Source: Taenia hydatigena (lineage: Eukaryota; Platyhelminthes; Cestoda; Cyclophyllidea; Taeniidae). From it: a stretch of DNA of 64,000 bases. Location: contig JADWOT020000006.1 of NCBI GenBank assembly GCA_036345935.2, forward strand, positions 9,956,519 through 10,020,518, given 5' to 3'. The notes beneath the pieces were generated by a model, which worked only from the letters and a program-made list of their open reading frames with translations, ran no database searches and had not been told where the DNA came from. The position numbers were made by a program, and so were the translations under genes. Shown here in pieces: positions 1-9,260 of the stretch (its first letter is position 1; the number at the start of each line of letters is the position of its first letter).

Positions 1-886
1 TTCGCTTTTTTCCTGGACCTGGCGAAGACATTTCAATCCAGAGGTCGGAGAACAAAATCGAAACTAAACAATCAGCTGAGCGACTGACCTAGAAGCGAAA
101 TCGAAACCAGAAATGATCGTTAGTTGAAGGTCAGACCAAAAGCCTGAAGCTTTGTGCAGATTCAAAATCGCGGAAATAATTATATGTTTATTAAAATAAT
201 GGTTTAGAATATCCTATAAAGTTACGCGCAGATAGGTTATGAAAGCAATATCGCTTAGAAGGCATGGTTTTATTTTTTGCATTCAATATTTTGGTGAACA
301 TTTTGAAATTTTAGTAATTAATACCACGGATACTTTAGTCGTAGAGTTCCGGTTTTGCAACTCTGCGATGATTTTGAGCACAATTTTAGCAGGCGAACAG
401 AGGTTTCGGGAGCTATTGGCCAAATTCAACATGGGTATCCGATGTAGAATAATGCGTGATTATCAGAGTGTGGGTATTCTATCAATCCGCGCGTTTTGGG
501 GCCTTCACTGTCCCTCACTTTCACTTCGAGATTTGGACTTTGGGCTATAAGGAATGACTGGTCAAAGATTTTTGCATAGCATAGCATGAAGGCTTCACAA
601 AACCATAGGAGATTTATAAAGTATAATTCTTCTTTTTCTTTAGCTCAGCCCAAGGTTGTATTTTCACTACATGCCACTTAAAGGGTACGTGTAACTGCGC
701 TTACATTGCAGCATTACCAACGCGTTTCCCGGACAAAAGGCATTTTACGATTTACCCCTCTTCAGATTTGCACAAAATAAAAGAAAATGGAGCAAATTTA
801 GTTCTCGGCCCAATGCAGATATTGTGCAGTACCCTGTGCCCCAAAGGCTATGCCACCCAAGGAAGAACAATTTGGGGAGACTTAAG
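1..886. other. intergenic, no gene recognised
   Basis: AT-rich sequence with only short open frames. A 103-codon frame at 239-550 (+) begins with a true ATG but shows no domain, signal peptide or splice context. I see no RNA gene or repeat before the LTR that begins at 887. Confidence 0.5.
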
Positions 887-1076
887 TGTAGTACTTTGTT
901 TGCTAGAACTGCCGGTTTCTGTCAAGGTCACAGAGGTGGCCGTATTGCCCTAGCTGCGTGGGCTGGCCTCTGAGCCATGCCAGCAGCCTTTTTCCCTCTG
1001 TCCGGTGAATATATATATATATTCTACTTTAGAATTCTGCCTTCTTTTGCTTTCGAGGTAGCCTCGGGACGCTACA
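887..1076 (+). mobile_element. solo LTR of a TRIM-type retroelement (copy 1)
   Basis: A 190-bp unit starting TGTAGTACTTTG and ending GGGACGCTACA, so it has the TG...CA ends and short terminal inverted repeat of an LTR. It is flanked by a 4-bp direct repeat TAAG (883-886 and 1077-1080). Inside are a short TA run and motifs shared with all other copies in the window (CACAGAGGTGGCC, GCCATGCCAG, GCCTTCTTTTGC). No internal region or second LTR in the same orientation adjoins it, so it is a solo LTR. The resemblance to the taeniid Ta-TRIM family is from general knowledge, not a search. Confidence 0.85.
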
Positions 1077-1146
1077 TAAGCGCCTATGAAATCAAGCGTG
1101 CAGCCGAACTAAATATCAAAGCATTGTGATCGCTGGCAATGCTTGT

Positions 1147-1332
1147 TGTAGTGTCCCGAGGCTCCCTCGAAGGCAAAAGAAGGCGGAATGCTAGGGTAGA
1201 ATATATGTATTCAACGGACAGAGGGAAATAGGCTACTGGCATGGCCCGCAGGCCAGCCCGCGCACCTCGGGCAGTACGGCCACCTCTGTGACCTTGACCA
1301 AAACCGTTAGTTCCAATAAACAAAGTACTACA
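1147..1332 (-). repeat. 3' LTR of the complete TRIM
   Basis: 186 bp. On the plus strand it begins TGTAGTGTCCCGAGGC and ends CAAAGTACTACA, the reverse complement of the solo LTR at 887-1076. It is full length and keeps the CCACCTCTGTGACC block that the partner LTR has lost. Confidence 0.85.
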
Positions 1333-1350
1333 TTGCTCCTCTTCTCTTTC
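1333..1350 (-). other. polypurine tract of the TRIM
   Basis: On the minus strand the bases directly upstream of the 3' LTR read GAAAGAGAAGAGGAGCAA, 17 of 18 purine. This is the position and composition expected of the plus-strand primer in LTR retroelements. Confidence 0.7.
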
Positions 1351-1835
1351 GAGCGTCGTTCCTGACGCGCCCCTCGGTACATCTTCCGCGTCAGCCATCA
1401 CAACATACTCAGTGCTGCAAGAAGCACCCACGAGCTAACCATGCCAGTCGCCGACATTCGACGCGATTGAAGCGATGCTTGACACCAACGTCAGTGATCC
1501 CTCTTCACAGTGCATTGCACTTCGAGTTTCGTTTGGCTTGGAAACGAAGTTCAGAATAAGTGGTTCTGCCGACCATCAGTATGTCCGTAGGGGGACGTTA
1601 GCACGCCGATCTCCTTAAGCAAGTACATTAAAGGTAATCTTCGAAACGAAACTTTCCAGGTGGTCCATGGCTAGTGTCGCTTCAGTTGTTAATAGCTTTT
1701 TTGTAGAACACGGAGAAGGGGCAGATGCCGGAAGTGGACGTCGTTCGTGGCCCATCCGTAGCACATGCACTTCTTTCGCACCGCTGCAACATGCCGCAGG
1801 CGGTAGAGATCGGGATAGTAGCCCCATAGAGTCGG

Positions 1836-1853
1836 ATCCGCTTTCCGCTGCCA
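1836..1853 (-). other. primer-binding-site-like sequence of the TRIM
   Basis: On the minus strand, four bases after the 5' LTR, the sequence starts TGGCAGCGGAAAGCGG. TGG complements the CCA tail of a tRNA, and by eye 11 of 16 bases fit the initiator-Met PBS pattern. The match is imperfect, so the primer tRNA is uncertain. Confidence 0.45.
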
Positions 1854-1857
1854 CTAA

Positions 1858-2019
1858 TGTAGCGTCCGGAGGCTCCCTCGAAGGCAAAAGAAGGCAGAAT
1901 GCTAGGGTAGAATATATATATTCAACGGACAGAGGGAAATAGGCTACTGGCATGGTCCGGAAGCCAGCCCACGCAGTTAGGGCAGTACGGTCAGTAGTTC
2001 CAACAAACAAAGTACTGCA
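1858..2019 (-). repeat. 5' LTR of the complete TRIM, internally deleted
   Basis: 162 bp beginning TGTAGCGTCCGGAGGC and ending AGTACTGCA on the plus strand. Compared with its partner it lacks about 25 bp covering the conserved CACCTCTGTGACC block, and its terminal CTACA reads CTGCA. Confidence 0.8.
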
Positions 2020-2024
2020 CTTGT

Positions 2025-4475
2025 TTTTTTGATTATGCATTTTAGGTAAGGGAAGGGAATACAACTCGGGCCTTGTGCTTGAGAAGGTCGATTTCCCCTC
2101 AGCTGTGACAAGCCATCTCTCCAGTCTCCATTAAGACTGTATTGATTTCCTCTAATCTGAGACAAAAAAGCGTCGGAAGAACAATCAACCTTATCGTACT
2201 AGAGGTAGTCGCATTATATTCTGAATCCACAGGCATCTACTTTGATTGTTCACCACAAATATAAACATTTCGTTGTCCATGCATTTGCTGTGCTCTGGTT
2301 ACGATGCATAAGAGTCAATACAAGAACGTAATTATGCAATAGGAAGATAAAAAAAATGCAACGAGTGATTGGATTATTGGCTAATTTCGAGTGGCAGGCC
2401 CAGTCACAGGAGTAAAGTTATTCCAAAGATCCAACGGGACATTTTTTTATCAATTCATGGAGGCGTAAAGAGGTGGAGAATATGCAAACATAGATACAAA
2501 CAAACTTTCTGTCCCCTCCACTCTTTCCCCCGTAGCTCCATATTCCTTCGGTGTTGTCCTCGACTCTTTGTATGAACATAAAGAAATACGATATTTTAGA
2601 GCAATCTGGGGGGGAGGGAGGGGGGAATTACTGAAAGTTATTTTTTCGTCACGGCTGGACGACTTTTGATAGTGGCCTATTGTGCAAACTTTTGGACCAT
2701 CCAGTCCTGCCCCGTTTGCTAAAAGCATCGCAAGCATTCAGGGCCTCAGTGTATCTCAGGGCTGGTCGGGCTTCTACAAAGAGGGCAGTAAGGTTGAGGA
2801 CTACTATTTATTATTGAGCCACTAAATAAAAGCGGACTTATAAGGGCGCATTTAAGTCGAGTCTTCCGTGTACTTTTACTAACATTACTTTGTTGAACAA
2901 GGGCCTACACGTTGCTCCAAGCTTCTACGAACGCCACGAAACATTATTACAAGCCATTGTGACAATATAATGATAGTCATTTTCTTTTAATAATATTTAC
3001 GGTACCCTGCTTGTTGGTTGCCCAAATTTCCCTATTAATTAAGGGTCGTTGGAGCTGGCCATATGCCCCCACTGGCCTCTGGTCACGTTAGTAGCCCAAA
3101 CTCCTTTCTGTACGTCGAATGTGTATGTTCTATACGAGTATTATATCTCCTTTTGCCTCCATAGGAGTGTTTAAAACACTTACCTGCAGATGTTTTCATT
3201 TCGATTGCCTCTAGTACCCTTCATTACCGGCCACTGCAGAAATCATAAGCCTCAATGCGCCTAGTAATTTTATGCCGCCAGGTAATGAGGTTAACAGTTG
3301 GCAACTATATTTGGAATGGTAAAGCTGAGCTTCGGATCTGCTGGTAACTTTTTAGTTCGTGACAAGTAAAAATGTGGATGTAACACAACTCAGAGTGAAT
3401 TCCAACGTCGTTAATCTGGAATCCCCTTCTCCTTATGGAAGGAGATTTCAGTGAGCTCGCGTAACTATTCAAACGAAGGCTCCAGGAAAAATAACGACTG
3501 GATGGCAAGGGAGTCGCGTAAGCCATGAAAAATCTTGGAAGCATTCCATGCAAGGTACCATTCCAAATACCTTCAGAATATGCAAATGGGCCACGCCGCT
3601 TCCTACTAGTGGCGAAAATAGGTAACTACATGCGGCGTAACATCAGATAAGTGAAGGAACATCACCATCTCGAACACGCGGTCCGACTACATTGCCTAAC
3701 TCATGAACCCCAAAATTGATTTTCCAATTCGCAGTGGGCGTAAGCGACGTGACCGTCTGCAAACTGACTACAAAGACGCTCCAAGAATTGTAGCCTTCCA
3801 CCTCCACTGTCAATTCTATCCAAAGCCATGTTTCAAATGCTGTGCGTACTCCTTAAGCCTAAAAAACCCTGCATGTCGTGTCGTGATTATATTGAATACA
3901 GGTTAATATACGACCATCAACCCCGGCACCGTCCCCGCCCCCTTAAGTGAAGGCACATTTAAAACACCATATCAACCTAGAAATGGAGGCAAATGAGACC
4001 GGAACCCACGAAGCCGCACATCTCACGCTGCTAAAATGTGTTCTAGAAATGCACACACCTGGAGTAACTTAAAGTGTTTTCGAGTAACACGATAGCAAAG
4101 TGGAGACACTACAATGGATCCTTTAGCTAATCCCACATTAACTTTGAGGAGGCGTAGAACCCCACTTATTTCAAGTATTGAGAAAATTCATCTAGGATCG
4201 ACTAAAGTGTAGGTTTTGAATGGAAGAAATGAGTAGGAATACCATCACAAGCCTAGTTAAATGAGGACGTTTGCGCACATTTTATAGTTCACTTCTACAA
4301 AAGAAAGACATTGAAAAATTGTAAAATTACAACTGAGAGTGGTTTCGAGGGAAAGAAAAAACACCCAGAGTCTGTACATTGTGAAACACAGTCATTACTA
4401 ATGTGCAAAGACTTAAACTTGACATGGCAGATATATGCATAAGTTGATTAAAAAGCCCTCCGAGGAGTGCGCAAT
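2025..4475. other. intergenic, no gene recognised
   Basis: About 2.4 kb downstream of CNOT3. Apart from the decayed LTR near 3045-3170 I see only short, unsupported open frames (2369-2575 +, 3305-3553 -, 3703-3906 +), none with domain-like composition. The CNOT3 3' UTR should lie at its right end, but I found no clear AATAAA there. Confidence 0.5.
3045..3170 (+). repeat. decayed LTR copy
   Basis: Order and spacing of LTR landmarks are kept but diverged: a GCTGGCC...CTCTGGTCACG block, then CCTTTCTG, TCGAATGTGTATGTTCT, a GTATTAT motif and CTTTTGCCTCC. In intact copies the same order is GGGCCATGCCAG, CCTTTCTG, TCGAATATGTATATTCT, GTATTATGCC, TTTGCCTT. The ends are not recognisable, so the boundaries are approximate. 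Confidence 0.5.
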
Positions 4476-7394
4476 CTACAAGTCGTTATCCTCAAGGAAG
4501 CTATAGAGGAAGACAAACTCATCCTTCTTCCGCTGACTCATGGTTTCGAAATCGTAGAAGACGTAGGCACCCGATTCAAACTCATCGGTGATTTGTTTAG
4601 GCTCTTCGTTACGCTGGAACCAGTACATATATTTGGTGTGGAAGCGCCATGACATGCGCTTGAGCGCCTTTGCCGCATAGTATTGGGCTCTTGTGCCCTC
4701 GAAGTAGTAAAATATGAAAAAGAGTGTCTGTGCATCCATCTTCATGTAACACTCTTCTTGATCGTGTCCCTTGAATGGCTCCAACGGAAAAAAGTTGGGT
4801 ACGTTTATCGGCCTCTTGGTGACGTGCATGCGCGATTTAAAAATGTCGGTGGGGAGGGGTGAGCGCCGGAAAGCGATCTCCAACGCCTGCAACTGAGCTC
4901 GAAGCTGTAAAAACATCAATAGAATTGCTGTTGTTAGCTGAGATACAGATATCATTTCGGATCCAAAATGACTCATGAAAACAAGTTAAGCCTTTAATGT
5001 AACTTTTGACAGTGTTGCGCAAACGGTTACGTCACTTGTGATCCATATCTAGAGAAAGATGCATCCGTTGAATTTAACAACTGATCACCGGCCAATTTTG
5101 TCAGATTTTAAATCATATTAAGCGATTGTGGAAAACCTTTTCATAATCACCCATAAAATAGCAGTCGTAAAGTGAATTCCCACAACAGACCCCGTGAAAC
5201 ACTTTATGAAAGCGGAATTAAAGAGATAGATTTGGGGAGTGATGATGCTTGAGCTCTAAAAAAAGCGCATGTGTATGAAATAAATTCAAAGCAATGCTAA
5301 AATTGGCCTAGGTTAACGATGCCTTAAAACATAGTTTTCACTGACAATAAAGGTAATAAAAAGTCTTCAGTAAGCTACAATGACATAGATTTGATTAGAG
5401 CTAAGGTGACTAACCTCCGGAGGAGGCGTGCGCTGCTTGTCCAGATGTTGATTGCGGAAAGGTGCCAAAGCATCACGAGGGTGGACGACAACAAAAGGAG
5501 CGGAGGAAGACCGCTGTTCCTGCTGTAGTTTACTTGTAGCTGGAGCAGCAATAGCATTATTTGGAACTTGAGAGGTAGAAGCAACGTTAAAAATAGGTAC
5601 AGAAGGCTTAGACGCGACCGAATTCAGTGAAACCGAATTCGAGGACGGTGCAGCGGAAACAGAGGCCACATCCACAGCAACAGATGGTGTCTGGGCAGGA
5701 GATGGGAGCTTGATTACGGCCACAGTAGAGTCGCTGCTTTGGGCCCTCTCTTTAACCCCTTCGGTCTTTCGCTTTTCATTTTTACTGGGAGTAGTGGACG
5801 AAGATGAGATGGTAGTTTTGGGGTCGGATTCATGTTGCTGGTGTTGCTCCTTTTTAGACTTATCCTTTTTTGAATCTCCAGCCACTTTTGCGTAGTTTTC
5901 ACGGTGAGTCGAAGCAACATCAGAAACGGGAACTGTTAACCGATCTGATTCCGACTTCATGGTCTCGGGTTGCTGGTGCTTGGCAGCAGCACCTGCAAAA
6001 GATTTCTTATTCGATGAAGGTGTGGTGGTGGAAGACCCAGGTAAATGGAAGGAAGAAGGGAGCGTTTGGTTGACAGATGCGGAAGCAGGTTGTGATTTAG
6101 TATTCTTTTCCTTCTTCTCCTTTACCGGAGTGCTGGTAGAGGATAGAGAAGTAGGACTGATTATGCACTTCTCTTCTAAAGAGGTCTTCGGTCGCTCGCG
6201 AGAAGAAGCGTTCGAGGAAGTAGAAGAACCGGGAGGCAGAGAAGAACTAAAAGGTGTCAAATCGTCTCCATTTCCGGGTTTATTGACGCTCGAAGGTGCG
6301 ACTGTAGTACCCAAATCGTAATCAAGAAAGCCCGGGGCAACCAAAGCATTTGGCGTCATGATTGAACCATCTCCTATGTCTTCCAAATGCATGTCCTCAT
6401 ATAAGGATCGGTAATCTTCCATGCTAGCATCATCAATTGATTCGATTACATACTCAATAGGATCCTTTAGTGACCGAACTTTCGAACAATCAAGGCGTTC
6501 ATTATCTAGATGCCGCATGACGGTTTCAAGCTTTTCGATATGGTATGCACAAAACTCCAGCTTTTGCTTTTTCTCCTCCAAAAGGGCAGCTTTCTCCTTA
6601 TCAACACGCTTCTTTTTGCCGGTGGTGGACAGGGTTTCTAAATCGTACTCATATCTCTCCGACTTATTTTGCAGGGCAGAAATTGATTGTTTTAGCCATT
6701 CGTCTAGCTCCTCTTTCTCCTTTTGCAGTGGATCTTTCTTGGCATCAGCGGAAAGAAGACCTTCTTTCGAATAGGCTTTAGTTTTCGTTTCCTTCTCAAT
6801 GACTTTAAACCTTTCCATGTCCTGTTCGATTAATTTTCGGGCTTCCAACAAAGGCCGCTTATCCTTTATGTCATTACATGTATGCCATGTCTTTATTTGA
6901 TCCCGAAATCGCTGGAGCCTTTTGATCTCTTTCTTTAAGTCAGCTTCAAACTTCTCCTTTTGGGTTTGATTATTGGAACTTTCAAATTTATCAAGAATCT
7001 CCTAAAAAGTTAGAAGGAAACTCCAGATTATCAAAGAATGTGGGATAAAAGTGTTTGTAATATGGAACAGAATTACAAGACTGAGAAATTATTCACCGAT
7101 TCACTAGAAAATACTTCCATTACACAGAGGAATATAATATGCCAATGGCCAAATAAACTGCAACCGAAGCATAGGAAGAGCGAAACGCTTTGCAGTAACG
7201 AATGATTACGTAACGTGAAAGGGCACCGACAATGAAAAAAACAATGAGAACAAAACATTAGATCACAAAGAACAAACCAATTGCCCTTTGATTCAGTTTA
7301 CACAATTGTATTGTACCTGAAAAGCAGCACGACCCTCCTGCACTCGCTTCAGGGTCCTGTCAATATCACACTGCAGCTTCCTCTTATCTGCCAT
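4476..7394 (-). CDS. CNOT3: CCR4-NOT complex subunit 3 (CNOT3)
   Basis: Three exons, 7317-7394, 5415-7001 and 4476-4904, all joined in phase 0, give 697 aa (human is about 750). The start MADKRKLQCDIDRTLKRV is essentially the canonical CNOT3 N-terminus. Residues 1 to about 230 form the Not3 N-terminal coiled-coil region, including the conserved KETKTKAYSKEGL stretch. Residues about 230-545 are Ser/Thr/Pro-rich and look disordered. The last exon is the NOT-box module with SPLPTD, TLFFIFYYFEGT, AAKALK, WRFHTKYMYWFQR and EEPKQITDEFE. The protein is a scaffold of the CCR4-NOT deadenylase that binds CNOT1 and CNOT2 and promotes poly(A) shortening and translational repression in the cytoplasm. The unusually long middle exon (1,587 bp) holds the N-terminal domain and the whole linker. 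CNOT5/Not5-type paralogues are the only alternative name. Confidence 0.95.
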
Positions 7395-8162
7395 TTTCCA
7401 GACAAACGCAAGAATGCAACTCAAGCGCCTTTGCGTTAATAAATTACAACAAGTATAATATTCATGAACTTTGATTACAATAATACTTCAAATTTTTCTT
7501 ACACTTTAAAAATATGAAGTTGCAGGAAAGAAGAGGCTCTCCCTGGCATACTCTAGCTTAGGTAATGTTCACACTTTGCGGTTGAACTTATTAGGAAAAT
7601 ATGCAATACGCGCTCGGAGCGAAGTATCAAGAGTGCTCAAGACATTATGTTACTATACATAAGTGCATATATATGCGCAGATAAGTGTATTTGAGTAAAA
7701 AGCTGCTATTTGCGCATTTGAGGCTAATAGTTCGCTTAGACGTCATTGTGTGTCTTGCCTTAGCTTTCTGACCTTCTTCATACACTAGCTCACTTATTCT
7801 TAAAGGTGCAGTAGTTGCCTTATTATACAAATGAGTACCTCTACCGATTTGATGTAGGCGATTTTCAACGATTAGATTATTAGTCATAAGAAGACTTTGA
7901 GAATTGTCGCCTTTTATGGTAAATATTTCAAGTTTTATTTTGATAAAAGCATTCGCAGCATCTAAATCCATTGGCACTAAATCCTAAGTGTGTTTTTACT
8001 TGGCAAAAATCAGACCATTGTCAACATAATCGTCTGCTTTTGTACCTCCATCCTTATTTTAGCAATTTTTATCATTTATCATTTATTGCTCAACGCACGT
8101 CTTGAACTGAAGTGTTATTTAAATCATGCTGCTTCGCATGCCTAACTTCGTTTGAATTAATT
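7395..8162. other. divergent intergenic region between CNOT3 and the 8163 gene
   Basis: About 770 bp separating a minus-strand start (7394) from a plus-strand start (8163), so promoters for both probably lie here. It is AT-rich and I see no recognisable motif, RNA gene or repeat. Confidence 0.4.
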
Positions 8163-8558
8163 ATGAGTAGCGCTAATTTGCATAAGGTGTTGCATCTTCC
8201 ACGCTCTAGGTCTGGATGCCCTTTAAACATAGAGGAATATTATGACATCGACAAGAAAGTTGGAAAGCCCGGTTTCAAGACCCTTGACGGAAGATTTAAT
8301 TGGCATTGTAGCTGTGTTGCAAGTTACGTGACGGGTTCATGCGGCTTCTACTTTCGAAAATTCTTGGCGAATATGGATCGATTCATGCGCCTTGAAGGCC
8401 CTTCCTCGGATTCAAATGCCAAATTGACTTTTAATGAATGCTACGCAGAGTTGGCTGGTTGCATGAGGAAGTTCCCTACCTATTACAGGCCAATTTTGGA
8501 ACAGTTCAACGAATCCCTCAGCGACGTATTCGATGAACAGGCCAGTCTCAGCAAGTAA
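8163..8558 (+). CDS. hypothetical single-exon protein, 131 aa
   Basis: An open frame from a true ATG at 8163; the frame is open further upstream, but only from a GTG. It has a mixed, protein-like composition and no low complexity. Visible pieces are an Arg/Ser-rich start (HLPRSRSGCPLN), a KKVGKPGFKTLDGRFNWHC segment and an amphipathic C-terminal part with Cys, Tyr and Phe (AELAGCMRKFPTYYRPILEQF). There is no signal peptide, membrane segment or family motif I recognise. An AATAAA lies 198 bp after the stop, as expected for a real transcript. It sits divergently from CNOT3. A hidden intron around 8300-8350 cannot be excluded. Confidence 0.55.
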   Translation: MSSANLHKVLHLPRSRSGCPLNIEEYYDIDKKVGKPGFKTLDGRFNWHCSCVASYVTGSCGFYFRKFLANMDRFMRLEGPSSDSNAKLTFNECYAELAGCMRKFPTYYRPILEQFNESLSDVFDEQASLSK

Positions 8559-8755
8559 CTGTGCCTCGCATTCCCTGCATGAGTAAACTTCTAATCGTCT
8601 TGTGTTCCCACAAAGTGATCTTACTTCACTACCGAGCTGTTAACCCATCCGTATCCAGGTTTGAATCTAGGCGAATGAGGCCAGGCACCCTCTTTTGCAT
8701 TTTTATGCATTTATCCAAGCACCTTAAGACTTGTGTATCTGGTTTTAGACTCGCC

Positions 8756-8761
8756 AATAAA
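8756..8761 (+). terminator. candidate poly(A) signal for the 8163 gene
   Basis: AATAAA, 198 bp downstream of the stop codon at 8558. A second AATAAA at 9088-9093 is a less likely alternative. Confidence 0.4.
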
Positions 8762-9260
8762 GGAGACTTGCTTTGCTTACTGCCCTGGCGGCTAGGTGCT
8801 CGGACAATCGCCGTGCTGTTTCTCCAGGTTAGAAAACAACAGGGCGTTTTACTCATCGTCCAGTTTAGTATTAGTAGCTGAAAGAATATAAAAGCTTAAA
8901 CTAAGTTGTAAAACTAGGAAATCGAATGGGACGAAACTAAAAGGAAGTGTTCACCAACAATGTGAGCTCGGTGGTGTTTGTACACTTAAAGATGGACAGT
9001 AGCATGCAAGGAAAAGGCGTGTAAATGTTCGTGAACGGAGATGAAGAAAAGACCAAGAAGGTTGGTAAATGAAAGGCTATATTAGGAAATAAATGAATTT
9101 GATGGAACGTGAGAGAACTGACTAAGTGTTGGCAAAGCCACAATGCAATTCAAGGTGGTTTGCCCCTTTTCCAAAATGCAGACTAGCGCACTTCAGTGGG
9201 TATTTGGGTGAGAAGGGACTACAAGGATCCAGGTAGATTGGAACTTTTTCCCCGTCTTTT
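8762..9260. other. intergenic between convergent genes
   Basis: It holds the 3' ends of the plus-strand 8163 gene and the minus-strand F-box gene. I see no additional gene or repeat. Confidence 0.4.

Larger units (their letters stand above)
1147..2019 (-). mobile_element. complete two-LTR miniature retrotransposon (TRIM)
   Basis: Two LTRs in the same (minus) orientation, 1147-1332 and 1858-2019, enclose 525 bp. The whole unit is flanked by a perfect 5-bp target-site duplication CTTGT (1142-1146 and 2020-2024). Read on the minus strand, four bases after the 5' LTR there is a primer-binding-site-like stretch beginning TGGCAGCGG, and immediately before the 3' LTR there is a polypurine tract. 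These are the hallmarks of a non-autonomous LTR retrotransposon. The internal part has no reverse transcriptase, integrase or full gag frame, and at 873 bp the element is in the TRIM size range. The 5' LTR carries a ~25-bp internal deletion relative to the 3' LTR, so this copy is probably old or inactive. Confidence 0.85.

Noticed and set aside
239..550. 103-codon ATG frame at the left edge
   Set aside because: No domain, odd composition, no splice or poly(A) context; plausible by chance.
1615..2064. 149-codon minus frame running through the TRIM
   Set aside because: It runs through the 5' LTR into internal sequence; explained as part of a non-coding retroelement.
5710..6774. Plus-strand frames of 60-120 codons opposite CNOT3
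   Set aside because: Shadow frames of the Ser-rich minus-strand CNOT3 exon.
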